From Marinobacter psychrophilus (GTDB lineage Bacteria; Pseudomonadota; Gammaproteobacteria; Pseudomonadales; Oleiphilaceae), in contig NZ_CP011494.1 in assembly GCF_001043175.1 (NCBI RefSeq), forward strand, positions 3,162,001-3,226,000: a DNA stretch of 64,000 nt, in the 5' to 3' direction. The position numbers and the translations under genes were made by a program. Below, in pieces: positions 10,456-18,184 of the stretch (its first letter is position 1; the number at the start of each line of letters is the position of its first letter). Under the pieces are notes generated by a model, which saw nothing but the letters and a program-made list of their open reading frames with translations, made no database searches and had not been told where the DNA came from.

Positions 10456-10620
10456 CGTCGCAGCCCCAGATGTGCTAAGGTGCGGCTCTGACGTGCGAGC
10501 TACAAAGCATTTTCAATATGCTTTAGCCATCCGAGCGCTTCCCTCCAGCGTTTTCTCGACATCTTGCATGCAGATCTGTGGTCTTCCCACGCCTGACGCC
10601 CTGTCTCTTCGGACAGTTGC
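10456..10620 (+). ncRNA. Candidate structured leader element, copy A (upstream of tmm)
   Basis: This block in the 466-base gap before tmm aligns with 26084-26245 upstream of the ABC binding-protein gene. Five stems can be drawn in both copies in the same order. In this copy they are AGCC/GGCT (10462-10487), AAAGCAT/ATGCTTT (10504-10524), CGAG-CGCT with AGCG-bulge-CTCG (10532-10558), GTGG/CCAC (10578-10590) and CTGTC/GACAG (10601-10616). The loop of stem 1 contains GATGTG and CTAAGG in both copies. Several stems differ between copies yet stay paired, and the G-U pairs in the other copy favour plus-strand RNA. It lies about 170 bases before the tmm start. Function is inferred only. Confidence 0.5.
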
Positions 10621-10787
10621 CGTCTATGTCCTATTCCGCCATCGGTCAATCCGAATTTGGTGTGTCTCACTGCGAAACCTCGTGGCTTGATCGTTACCGT
10701 TCAAAGCTGAGCCCTTTTTCGCTTCCAAGTTGTCGCCCTGGCCGCTCTCGCCCGGTGCTCGATACAACGCCCTAAACAGGAAACATT

Positions 10788-12158
10788 ATGAGTTTTAAAA
10801 TTGCCATTTTAGGTGCAGGCCCAAGCGGCTTGGCCCAATTACGTGCTTTTGAAGCAGCCCGCGACGCCGGTGCAGATATCCCCGAAATCGTATGCTACGA
10901 AAAACAGAATGACTGGGGCGGTCTTTGGAACTACACCTGGCGCACGGGCCTGGACGCCTATGGCGAGCCCGTTCACAGCAGCATGTACCGCTATTTATGG
11001 TCAAACGGCCCCAAGGAATGTCTGGAGTTCGCGGACTACAGCTTCGAGGAACATTTTGGGCGCCCCATCCCGTCTTACCCGCCCCGCGCCGTGCTGCGCG
11101 ACTACATTATGGGCCGTGTGGCCAAGAGCAATGTGCGACAGTACATTCGCTTTAATACCGCGGTGCACTGGGTTGACTACAACGAAACCAGCGGCAAGTT
11201 CGCGGTGACCGTGCGAGACCTAAAACAGGACAAACTGAACACCGAAGAGTTCGACCATGTCATCGTTGCTACCGGGCACTTTTCGACCCCCAACGTGCCC
11301 TATTTTGAAGGTCTGGAGCAGTTTCCCGGCCGTGTGCTGCACGCCCACGATTTCCGCGACGCTTGCGAGTTCAAAGGTAAGGATCTTTTGCTGATCGGCA
11401 GCAGCTATTCCGCAGAAGACATAGGCACACAGTGCCACAAGTACGGCGCCAAATCGGTCACCTTCAGCTATCGCTCACAGCCCATGGGCTTCGATTGGCC
11501 AGAATCCTTCACCGAACTGCCGTTGTTAACGGAAGTGATCGGCAAGACGGCCCATTTTAAGGATGGCACCAGCAAAAAAGTTGACGCGATCATTCTTTGT
11601 ACCGGGTACCAGCATCACTTCCCGTTTCTGCCCAACGAACTGACGCTGACCACGCACAACCGGATGTACCCGGAAGGCCTGTACAAGGGCATCGTTTCCC
11701 TGGCCAATCCCAAGCTGATATTCCTTGGCATGCAGGATCAATACTACACTTTCAACATGTTCGATGCCCAGGCCTGGTATGCCCGTGATGTCATGCTCGG
11801 CCGCATCACACTGCCGGCAGACGACGCCATGGCGGCCGATAGCCGTGAATGGGTCGCCCGTGAACTGAAGCTCGTCGATCCCGTCGACGAGATAGATTTT
11901 CAGGCCGCGTACATACAGGATCTGCTTGAATCTACCGACTACCCAGCGTTCGATGTAACCGCCGTTGCCGGTATTTTCAAGCAATGGGAACACGATAAGG
12001 AAGCGGACATTCTTGGCTACCGCAACAAGAGCTACCGCTCCACGCTGACGGGCACCCTGGCGCCGGCACACCATACGCCCTGGATGGATGCGATGGACGA
12101 TTCGCTGGAAGCCTTCCTCAAGGTGAAGCAAGAGCAGCCAGCAAAGGAGACTGTATGA
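10788..12158 (+). CDS. tmm: Trimethylamine monooxygenase (flavin-containing monooxygenase)
   Basis: A 456-residue class B flavin monooxygenase. The FAD loop GAGPSG is at residues 9-14, the family fingerprint reads [11 protein letters not shown], and the NADPH-binding loop is GSSYSAED. The stretch around [16 protein letters not shown] and the overall length match bacterial Tmm, which oxidises trimethylamine to trimethylamine N-oxide with NADPH and O2, rather than longer Baeyer-Villiger enzymes. The gene has an AGGAAA site and heads an operon: its stop overlaps the next start by four bases (ATGA). The structured element at 10456-10620 lies upstream. The Tmm assignment rests on remembered family sequence; another amine-oxidising FMO is the alternative. 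Confidence 0.8.
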   Translation: MSFKIAILGAGPSGLAQLRAFEAARDAGADIPEIVCYEKQNDWGGLWNYTWRTGLDAYGEPVHSSMYRYLWSNGPKECLEFADYSFEEHFGRPIPSYPPRAVLRDYIMGRVAKSNVRQYIRFNTAVHWVDYNETSGKFAVTVRDLKQDKLNTEEFDHVIVATGHFSTPNVPYFEGLEQFPGRVLHAHDFRDACEFKGKDLLLIGSSYSAEDIGTQCHKYGAKSVTFSYRSQPMGFDWPESFTELPLLTEVIGKTAHFKDGTSKKVDAIILCTGYQHHFPFLPNELTLTTHNRMYPEGLYKGIVSLANPKLIFLGMQDQYYTFNMFDAQAWYARDVMLGRITLPADDAMAADSREWVARELKLVDPVDEIDFQAAYIQDLLESTDYPAFDVTAVAGIFKQWEHDKEADILGYRNKSYRSTLTGTLAPAHHTPWMDAMDDSLEAFLKVKQEQPAKETV

Positions 12159-13246
12159 ATCAACCAAGCCTGAGCCAGGCTCGGTCGCGGTTCACCTCCA
12201 GCAGCATACGCTGGGGCTTTATGTGGGCTATGTGGGCCGCCGTGCTCTGGGGTGCCTGGTATGTGCCAGGCTCCGCGGTGTGGTTTGAAGCGCCCTATAT
12301 TAACTTGAGTTTCGATACCAACGCCCAGTTTCTGCTGGCTGCGGCGGTGCTGACCACCTTCAACGCCATTGCCGTGTTGTTTTTTCTGTTTGTCTGGAAC
12401 GGGGTATTGGGCAAACTGGGGGAATATGTTCGCACCATCAGACAGATGCGTTTTATATCCAAGTGGTTCTTTATCGGCGCCATATTCGGCGGCCCGATGG
12501 CCATCTTTGGCTCGTATCTGGCGATAGGCTACATTGGCGGGGCCTTCGCGGCCATTTCAGCGCTGATGTATCCCATCATCGGCGCCACCCTGGCCAGGCT
12601 CTGGTATCAGGAGAAGATCACCAAACGCGCAGCGGTCGGTATTTTTATCATCCTGGCAGGTGGCGTGACAGTCTATGCACCCGGCATTATTGCTGAAATC
12701 ACAGGCACCGGCGACGCCGGCTGGCTTGGCTATCTGGGCGGCGCAATGGCTGCCATTGGCTGGGGTGTAGAGGGCGCAATCGCAGGCCGCGGTCTAGATG
12801 TGGCCGATCCGGATGTGGGTATTACGGTGAGGTTCACGGCCGAAGTCCTGTATTGGGTTGTGCTGATTTTACCAGCGATCTACCTCTTCACTGACCAACC
12901 GGTTGTTGAACTGGTCATCGCCACATTTAACTGGGCGGTCATCGGCTGGCTGATGCTGGCGGGCGTGAGCTTCGCGTTCTGCTATGTCTCCTGGTACAAA
13001 TCTTTCCCACTGATAGGCGTTGGGCGAGGGCAAGCGATTGCGGCGTTGTACGGGCTTTTTGCCGTTATCTTCCTCGCCGCATTCACCCTCGAATTTCCGG
13101 ATTGGAACTTCCTTGCAGGCTTGGCTCTGTTCGTAATAGGCGGGTTTGTCATGTTCACGGAAAGCGACGAAGTGCTTGAGGTAGTCCGTGCCGTGTCGAG
13201 CGACACCAAAACGTCCACCGCCACCGCGAGTGCGGCCAGCTCATGA
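12155..13246 (+). CDS. EamA/DMT-family permease of the tmm operon
   Basis: A 363-residue inner-membrane protein with about ten hydrophobic helices in two EamA-like halves. It is longer than the usual 300 residues because of an N-terminal tail of about 20 residues and a Ser/Thr/Ala-rich C-terminal tail. Its start overlaps the tmm stop by four bases with a GGAG site inside tmm, so translation is probably coupled. In this setting it may move a methylated amine or its N-oxide across the inner membrane; direction and substrate are inference. Confidence 0.82.
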   Translation: MNQPSLSQARSRFTSSSIRWGFMWAMWAAVLWGAWYVPGSAVWFEAPYINLSFDTNAQFLLAAAVLTTFNAIAVLFFLFVWNGVLGKLGEYVRTIRQMRFISKWFFIGAIFGGPMAIFGSYLAIGYIGGAFAAISALMYPIIGATLARLWYQEKITKRAAVGIFIILAGGVTVYAPGIIAEITGTGDAGWLGYLGGAMAAIGWGVEGAIAGRGLDVADPDVGITVRFTAEVLYWVVLILPAIYLFTDQPVVELVIATFNWAVIGWLMLAGVSFAFCYVSWYKSFPLIGVGRGQAIAALYGLFAVIFLAAFTLEFPDWNFLAGLALFVIGGFVMFTESDEVLEVVRAVSSDTKTSTATASAASS

Positions 13247-13261
13247 TCACTGGAGCAAACC

Positions 13262-13555
13262 ATGAATAAATTACACATGAAAGGCCGCATTCTACAGCTG
13301 ATACATGACCGGCAGCATGGCGGCATCTGGGACTGGCAAATCGCCGATGCGGTGATGAGTGAATACGGCCTCAGTGGTCCCTACTGGCGCGGCAATACCC
13401 GCGTCACACTGACTGACCTGTTCTCCAGCGGCATTATCGAAAGCGTTGAGGAAGAGCTCGATCATCAAGCCTATTTTGGCGCTGGCCGCGTGTTGTTCAA
13501 ATTCAGGCTCAACGACTTCGGTCGTCAACGGATGCGCGACACCGCACTGGCCTGA
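13262..13555 (+). CDS. Small winged-helix-like protein in the tmm operon
   Basis: A 97-residue protein beginning 15 bases after the permease stop. The pattern of helices and a turn (GRILQLIHDRQHGG, then IADAVMSEYG, then TLTDLFSSGIIESVEE and a short strand pair) resembles a PadR-like or other small winged helix, but no family is recognised with confidence. It is charged, has no signal peptide or membrane segment and should be cytoplasmic. Its tight placement suggests a regulatory or accessory role for the tmm operon. Antisense reading frames over it are shadows. Confidence 0.7.
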   Translation: MNKLHMKGRILQLIHDRQHGGIWDWQIADAVMSEYGLSGPYWRGNTRVTLTDLFSSGIIESVEEELDHQAYFGAGRVLFKFRLNDFGRQRMRDTALA

Positions 13556-13593
13556 TAGCCGGTGCCACCTAAAATTTTGACCAAGGAGACACC

Positions 13594-13704
13594 ATGTCTG
13601 ATTTCTGGGGTTATCCGGGGGCTGACATGCTCGCCGTTGCCGTTATTATTGTGCTCAGTGGCCTGGCCCTGTACCAGGCACGCACCTTTGTAACCAAGCT
13701 TTAG
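13594..13704 (+). CDS. 36-residue single-pass membrane protein, tmm operon
   Basis: A short gene below usual calling limits. It has an excellent AAGGAG site six bases before ATG, starts 38 bases after the preceding stop, and is followed by a strong hairpin. The product has a short polar N-terminus with Trp and Tyr (SDFWGYPG), one hydrophobic helix at about residues 12-27 (LAVAVIIVLSGLALY), and a basic C-terminus ending in TKL, so it should insert with the N-terminus outside. Small proteins of this shape often modulate a partner membrane protein; the EamA permease of the same operon is the obvious candidate. Function unknown. Confidence 0.65.
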   Translation: MSDFWGYPGADMLAVAVIIVLSGLALYQARTFVTKL

Positions 13705-13712
13705 ACGCAAAC

Positions 13713-13739
13713 GCTGGCCGCCCTTTCGGGCGCGCCAGC
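13713..13739 (+). terminator. Hairpin ending the tmm operon
   Basis: An 11-base-pair GC-rich stem (GCTGGC-CGCCC with GGGCG-GCCAGC, one bulged C) closes a TTTC loop just after the last tmm-operon gene. There is no T-run, so it may work as a bidirectional or Rho-assisted terminator, also serving the convergent gene that ends at 13751. Confidence 0.65.
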
Positions 13740-13750
13740 ACCCATTGTAG

Positions 13751-13990
13751 TCACACCTTCCCCGTATGATTTCCTTCAAATGTTGATAGATACAGGTCTT
13801 CAACCTTATCTCTGGCCCACTGGGTTCTGCGTAAAAACTTCAACGACGATTTGATGGACGGATCGCTCTTAAAACAATTTATGTTGATTCTTTGAGCCAA
13901 CCCCTCCCAGCCGTAATGCTGTTCCAGCCTGGTCACAATCTTCTCAAGCGTCACTCCGTGCAACGGGCTATTCGGTTGTTCTTCACTCAT
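13751..13990 (-). CDS. VF530/DUF2132 family DNA-binding protein
   Basis: A 79-residue protein matching the small VF530 family almost end to end: [19 protein letters not shown], then the highly conserved [19 protein letters not shown] block and [15 protein letters not shown]. The family has been described structurally as a small helical, putative DNA-binding fold; its cellular role is unclear. The gene stands alone, convergent with the tmm operon. Confidence 0.85.
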   Translation of the reverse strand: MSEEQPNSPLHGVTLEKIVTRLEQHYGWEGLAQRININCFKSDPSIKSSLKFLRRTQWARDKVEDLYLSTFEGNHTGKV

Positions 13991-14045
13991 GCTTTAAATA
14001 CACCATTATTTATTGAAGGGGAGCCGGTGGCATCCAGACCGAAGA

Positions 14046-14552
14046 CTAATAAAATCTTCGAGCCTGACTGATCCGGCCGCGCCAGTAGAAGCCATTAAGG
14101 GATGAACGCATAACGCCAGACGATGTCGATGCGTGAATAAAACTGTCATCGCCCATGTAGATGCCTGCATGCTGATCCTTTCCCTTTATCGTAAAAAACA
14201 CCAGATCGCCGGTGCGCAGGTCGTCCAGGGGAACTCTTTCTCCGGCAGCCAGCATCTGATGAGTGGTGCGGGGTAAACGGCGCCCTATGGCTTCGTGGTA
14301 TGCAGTGGTGATGAAACCAGAGCAATCAAAACCACTGGCAGACGTACCTCCGTAGCGATAAGGCGTGCCTTCATAACGGTCGAACACCCGCCAAAGTTGC
14401 TGGGCTGTCGCCATTTCACTAACGGTAGCGGGCGATTCTGACGGCTGCCAGCGATTGTTGTCTGATGTACCAAGATTCTGAGTGCTGGCACAGCCGCCAA
14501 GGCCAAACAGTATCGCGATAGTCAACAGCGTTAACAGCGATCGCCATGTCAT
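14046..14552 (-). CDS. NlpC/P60 family lipoprotein peptidase
   Basis: A 168-residue cell-wall hydrolase of peptidase family C40. A lipoprotein signal ends in the lipobox LGGC within the first 25 residues. After a short linker comes the catalytic domain: YRYGGTSASGFDCSGF carries the catalytic cysteine, DLVFF follows, and HAGIYMGDDSFIHAS carries the two catalytic-site histidines. Such proteins cut D-Glu to diaminopimelate bonds in peptidoglycan peptides. I chose the ATG at 14552 because it has GAGGG eight bases upstream and opens directly on the signal peptide; an ATG at 14579 is possible. It stands alone. Confidence 0.88.
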   Translation of the reverse strand: MTWRSLLTLLTIAILFGLGGCASTQNLGTSDNNRWQPSESPATVSEMATAQQLWRVFDRYEGTPYRYGGTSASGFDCSGFITTAYHEAIGRRLPRTTHQMLAAGERVPLDDLRTGDLVFFTIKGKDQHAGIYMGDDSFIHASTSSGVMRSSLNGFYWRGRISQARRFY

Positions 14553-14676
14553 TGGAATTGCCCTCGAAACGTTCAGCATTAACCTACTGTAAAAGCCCGT
14601 GTGCTCCGTGTCAGGTTAAACATTGCATTTAAGTGTGTCTTGTCCGCCGACTGAAAAAAGCTGGCGCACGATAGGG

Positions 14677-15570
14677 TCACTGCGCCGGTTGTTTGCGCCC
14701 CGTAACCGCAAGTGCCACACCGGTGATAGACACCACACCACCGGCTATGGCCAAGGCGCCCAGGCGCTCATCGAACAACCAAAAGGCTTGCAGCGCGGTG
14801 ACCGGCGGCACCAAATAAAACAGACTGGCCACCTGCGACGCCGCACCCCGACGAATCAGCAACATGAGCAATAGAATGGCACCGATCGATACCCCGAACA
14901 CCAGCCACGCCATAGACAACTGTAATTGGATATTCCAGACTACCTCACGGGTTTCAAGCGCGAACGCACCGATCGCGAAAAACACTGCGGCGGCACTGTA
15001 TTGAATAAAGGTTCCCGCTACCAGGTTAACGCTCTCACCATGGCGCTTCTGGTAAACCGTGCCTACCGAAATACCGAACAATGACAGCATCGCCCACCCC
15101 AGAGTCCACAGGGGAAAGCCCTCTATTCCGGGCCCGCCACCCAGCTTTTCCGTCAGCACCAGGCTTACGCCCAGCAATCCCAGCGACAAACCCACCCACT
15201 GCCGCAGCGTAACCGACTCACGCAATATCACCACCGCCGCCAACGCCGTGACCAGCGGCTGCAGCCCAACAATCAGTGAAATAATCCCGGACGGCATGCC
15301 ACCCTGAATAGCGTAATAGACACCGCCCAGGTAACAGCCATGCACCAGCAAACCGGTAACCGCAGTGTGTCCCGCCCCGCGCCAAGACGGCCAGGTAACC
15401 TTTAGCACTAGAGCCAGCACGCCCAACAGCACCAGCGTGAACAGCATCCGGTAAAGCAACAACGTGAAAGGTTCGGCGTAGGGTAAGCCGTACTTGGCAC
15501 CAATAAACCCGGTGCTCCAGAGCCATACAAACACGGCGGGCACAACATAAATCTGGAACGCAGAACGCAT
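14677..15570 (-). CDS. EamA/DMT-family transporter
   Basis: A 297-residue inner-membrane protein with ten hydrophobic helices in two EamA repeats, of typical length for drug/metabolite exporters. The first repeat carries WLWSTGFIGAKYGLPYAEP, the usual start of the fold, and each repeat ends with a conserved Gly-rich helix. Members export amino acids, metabolites or drugs; the substrate is not visible. It is unrelated in detail to the EamA protein of the tmm operon. Short frames on the opposite strand are shadows. Confidence 0.85.
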   Translation of the reverse strand: MRSAFQIYVVPAVFVWLWSTGFIGAKYGLPYAEPFTLLLYRMLFTLVLLGVLALVLKVTWPSWRGAGHTAVTGLLVHGCYLGGVYYAIQGGMPSGIISLIVGLQPLVTALAAVVILRESVTLRQWVGLSLGLLGVSLVLTEKLGGGPGIEGFPLWTLGWAMLSLFGISVGTVYQKRHGESVNLVAGTFIQYSAAAVFFAIGAFALETREVVWNIQLQLSMAWLVFGVSIGAILLLMLLIRRGAASQVASLFYLVPPVTALQAFWLFDERLGALAIAGGVVSITGVALAVTGRKQPAQ

Positions 15571-15764
15571 GCAAATAGCCTTATAAACGTGGAGTAGTGA
15601 CTGACATCCGGAACGCGCCTATTTTCCAGCCATAGAGCGGGTAAAGCAAAAGGTTCCAAAATGAACTTGGGTTTGGAGGAGATTTTCCGGTTAACGATTG
15701 ACCCCCGAGCTCACAGCGATTAGCTTACAGTCAACCCGACCCCACAAGGGCAATCCCCTTTGGG

Positions 15765-15980
15765 AGATCCAGGCTCAAAGCTATTGTAGCCGCACACAAC
15801 ACCTCTCGTGGTCCCGTTCTGGGCGGTTGCAGAATGTTCCCCTATCCCAGCGATGAAGAAGCCCTGCGCGATGTGCTGCGCCTTTCGAATGGCATGACTT
15901 ACAAATTCGCGCTGGCCAATCTTGACCTCTGCGGCGGCAAATCGGTGATCATCGGCGGCGTCGCCCGAGCGGCTTGTTAA
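15765..15980 (+). pseudogene. Leucine/Glu-Phe-Val dehydrogenase remnant
   Basis: The plus strand encodes a well-conserved stretch of an amino-acid dehydrogenase N-terminal domain. [33 protein letters not shown] and [10 protein letters not shown] are clear, followed by a glycine-rich loop with the position of the catalytic lysine region ([10 protein letters not shown]). Then it stops. The start is frameshifted near 15780, upstream codons are unrecognisable, and the cofactor domain (over 200 residues) is missing. No long frame covers it in this reading; a 150-residue minus-strand frame over it is a shadow. It lies just before the NSS symporter gene, so an amino-acid utilisation pair may once have existed here. 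The 500-base gap from 15571 to 16074 holds nothing else recognised. Confidence 0.8.
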
Positions 15981-16074
15981 CGTTGGATAATGAACGGCAT
16001 TTGCTTTACAGGGCGGTGATCCATTCACGACGTCTGCTCTTTGAAACAAAAACAACGATCTAACAGGAAAAAAT

Positions 16075-17484
16075 ATGTCTGAATCACAAGCGCCCACGGT
16101 GGAAGCAAAAGAAGGCTCCAACGCCAAAAGGGGGCTATGGTCCTCACGCTTTGCTTTTATTCTTGCGGCCACGGGCTCTGCCGTGGGCTTGGGTAATATC
16201 TGGAAATTCCCCTACATCACCGGTGAAAATGGCGGTGGCGCCTTTGTACTGGTTTATCTTCTGTGCATCGCCGCGATTGGCCTACCGATCATGATGGCCG
16301 AAGTGTTGATTGGTCGCCGCGGCGGTCGCAGCCCGGTTAACAGCCTCAAAGCGATTGCCGGTCACGACAGGTTGAACCCGGCCTGGCGCATGGTCGGTGT
16401 CATCGGAGTGATCGCCGGCTTCCTGATTTTGTCGTTCTACTCGGTGATTGGTGGCTGGGCGGTATCCTATGTGGGCACAGCAGCCAGCGGGCAACTCACA
16501 GGCCAATCTGCGGATGCCATTGGCGCCATCTTCTCTGACCTACTGGCAGACCCCTTAACGCTGCTGATGTGGCACACCCTGTTTATGGCGCTGGTTATGT
16601 TTGTGGTCGCAAAGGGCGTTCGTGCAGGGCTTGAGCGTGCAGTCACCCTTCTGATGCCGGCCTTGTTCCTGCTGTTGCTCACGGTTGTAGGCTACGCCAT
16701 GACCACCGGTGAGTTCGGCCGAGCTGTGACATTCCTGTTCCAACCGGATTTCTCCAAACTTACCACCTCGGGCATTCTGGTGGCGCTGGGCCACGCATTC
16801 TTCACTCTAAGCCTTGGCATGGCGGTGATGATGGCTTATGGCTCTTATCTGCCGAAAGGCATATCCATCGCCAAAACCTCCATTGCCGTCTGCGTCATCG
16901 ATACCGGGGTGGCGCTGCTTGCCGGCCTGGCCATCTTCCCGATTGTGTTTGCGAACGGCCTTGAGCCCGGTGCCGGCCCTGGGCTGATCTTTCAGACCCT
17001 GCCGCTGGCATTCGGCCAGATGCCCATGGGCAGCTTGTTCGGAACCCTGTTCTTTGTATTGCTGATATTCGCCGCTTGGACGTCGGGCATTTCCCTGCTG
17101 GAGCCCATCGTTGAATGGCTGGAAGAACAAAAAGGCATGAACCGCACCCGCAGCACGCTGGCCGCAGGCTTCGTGTGCTGGCTACTTGGCATTGCGTCGA
17201 TTCTTTCCCTGAACCTTTGGTCCGATTTTGCGCCACTGGGCTGGATCGGCATGCTTGAGGGCAAAACGATCTTTGATCTTCTCGACTTCTTCACCGCCAA
17301 CATTCTGCTGCCCCTGGGCGGACTGCTGGTTGCCGTGTTCGCCGGCTGGGTGATGTCGCGGGAGGCGATGGAAAAGGAGCTGGCGCTGTCAAAGCCTATG
17401 TTCCGCCTGTGGTACATCACCGTGCGCTACATTACGCCAGTGGCTGTGGGCGCCGTATTTATCTACAACCTGTTCGGATCGTAA
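16075..17484 (+). CDS. Sodium-dependent NSS-family symporter
   Basis: A 469-residue neurotransmitter:sodium symporter with about twelve membrane helices. Helix 1 has the family signature FILAATGSAVGLGNIWKFPY, whose unwound segment binds Na+ and substrate in LeuT-like proteins, followed by ENGGGAFVLVYL. Bacterial members take up amino acids or related small zwitterions. The remnant of a leucine-dehydrogenase-like gene directly upstream hints at an amino acid, and the nearby choline and betaine genes hint at a methylated one. Neither can be decided. An AACAGGAAA site precedes the ATG. Confidence 0.9.
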   Translation: MSESQAPTVEAKEGSNAKRGLWSSRFAFILAATGSAVGLGNIWKFPYITGENGGGAFVLVYLLCIAAIGLPIMMAEVLIGRRGGRSPVNSLKAIAGHDRLNPAWRMVGVIGVIAGFLILSFYSVIGGWAVSYVGTAASGQLTGQSADAIGAIFSDLLADPLTLLMWHTLFMALVMFVVAKGVRAGLERAVTLLMPALFLLLLTVVGYAMTTGEFGRAVTFLFQPDFSKLTTSGILVALGHAFFTLSLGMAVMMAYGSYLPKGISIAKTSIAVCVIDTGVALLAGLAIFPIVFANGLEPGAGPGLIFQTLPLAFGQMPMGSLFGTLFFVLLIFAAWTSGISLLEPIVEWLEEQKGMNRTRSTLAAGFVCWLLGIASILSLNLWSDFAPLGWIGMLEGKTIFDLLDFFTANILLPLGGLLVAVFAGWVMSREAMEKELALSKPMFRLWYITVRYITPVAVGAVFIYNLFGS

Positions 17485-17516
17485 GCAGCGCCGGGTAATT
17501 AGATTTTCTATAACGG

Positions 17517-17545
17517 AATGGGGAGGCCTGCAAGGCCTTCCCATT
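17517..17545. terminator. Bidirectional terminator between NSS and Sel1-repeat genes
   Basis: A 13-base stem with one G-T pair (AATGGGGAGGCCT with AGGCCTTCCCATT) closes a three-base loop and lies between two convergent genes, 33 bases after the symporter stop and a few bases before the stop of the next gene. Confidence 0.7.
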
Positions 17546-17548
17546 GGT

Positions 17549-17971
17549 TTAGCTCCCCACCTCGGCGCGTTGTTCCCAATACCGGGCCCGCTCCGTATCC
17601 ACTTGCACGCCCGTGCCTGTCCGGTAAGCCTTTGCTGTTTCCTCTATACCGAACCGGTCGCCTGACTCTGCCAGTTTGAGATACCATTGAAAGGCATTTG
17701 TATCACTTTGCTCTACCCCTTTTCCTGCCGCGTACATGTTGGCGACGTTCAGTATGCCCTGGCGGTTGCCATCTTTAGCCAGGGTCATATAGCGTTCAAA
17801 CGCCAGATCATACTGGCCCATTTTATACACTGCGTAGGCTTCCAGCACCCGGATCATATCCCGGGCAACACGAGTCTGGTCGTCTGCCGGCTGTGCCTGT
17901 GTTGTGGTCGGCACCAGAGCAATCAGGACCACAAGCGCCATCGCCTTGAGTGCGTGCCTGATGGGTTGCAT
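17549..17971 (-). CDS. Sel1-like repeat periplasmic protein
   Basis: A 140-residue protein with a Sec signal peptide (hydrophobic residues about 8-25 ending in TQAQA) followed by two to three TPR/Sel1-like helical repeats. YDLAFERYMTLAKDGNRQG and NAFQWYLKLAESGDRFGIEE show the W/Y-L-A-A-x-x-G-like spacing. Sel1 repeats mediate protein-protein contacts, often in the periplasm near envelope assembly or signalling complexes. It has no operon partner. The specific role is unknown. Confidence 0.75.
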   Translation of the reverse strand: MQPIRHALKAMALVVLIALVPTTTQAQPADDQTRVARDMIRVLEAYAVYKMGQYDLAFERYMTLAKDGNRQGILNVANMYAAGKGVEQSDTNAFQWYLKLAESGDRFGIEETAKAYRTGTGVQVDTERARYWEQRAEVGS

Positions 17972-18184
17972 AAGAGCGTCCTTTGCGGGTGGCGTGAAGT
18001 TTGTTTGATCGATTCACGTTAGCAGCACAGGCGGGGAAGGTGAACGGTACTTAAGTACCTTATCGCTCGATTAAACACGCCTGAACGCTGGCTGGCAGCT
18101 TCAGTCCTGCGGAAAGATAGGAAAGTCCTGGTGGTTTGCGAAGCCCGCGAGCATTGCGCCGCGGGCCGGGATGGTGAAGCGGCG

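Noticed and set aside
10456..10620. Glycine riboswitch as the identity of the leader element
   Set aside because: The conserved glycine-aptamer strings (CGCCGAAGG-like and CTCTCAGG-like) are absent on both strands and the stem order does not fit.
10472..10690. Short plus-strand protein in the leader element
   Set aside because: The corresponding frames in the two copies do not give similar peptides without shifting, while the stems are kept by compensatory changes; RNA structure explains the conservation better.
11526..12167. 213-codon minus-strand frame opposite tmm
   Set aside because: It lies wholly antisense to the well-supported tmm gene, has no ribosome site and no recognisable sequence; long antisense frames are common in GC-rich coding DNA.
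15720..16172. 150-codon minus-strand frame upstream of the NSS symporter
   Set aside because: The plus strand of the same DNA encodes a recognisable amino-acid-dehydrogenase fragment and the symporter start, so this frame is a shadow.
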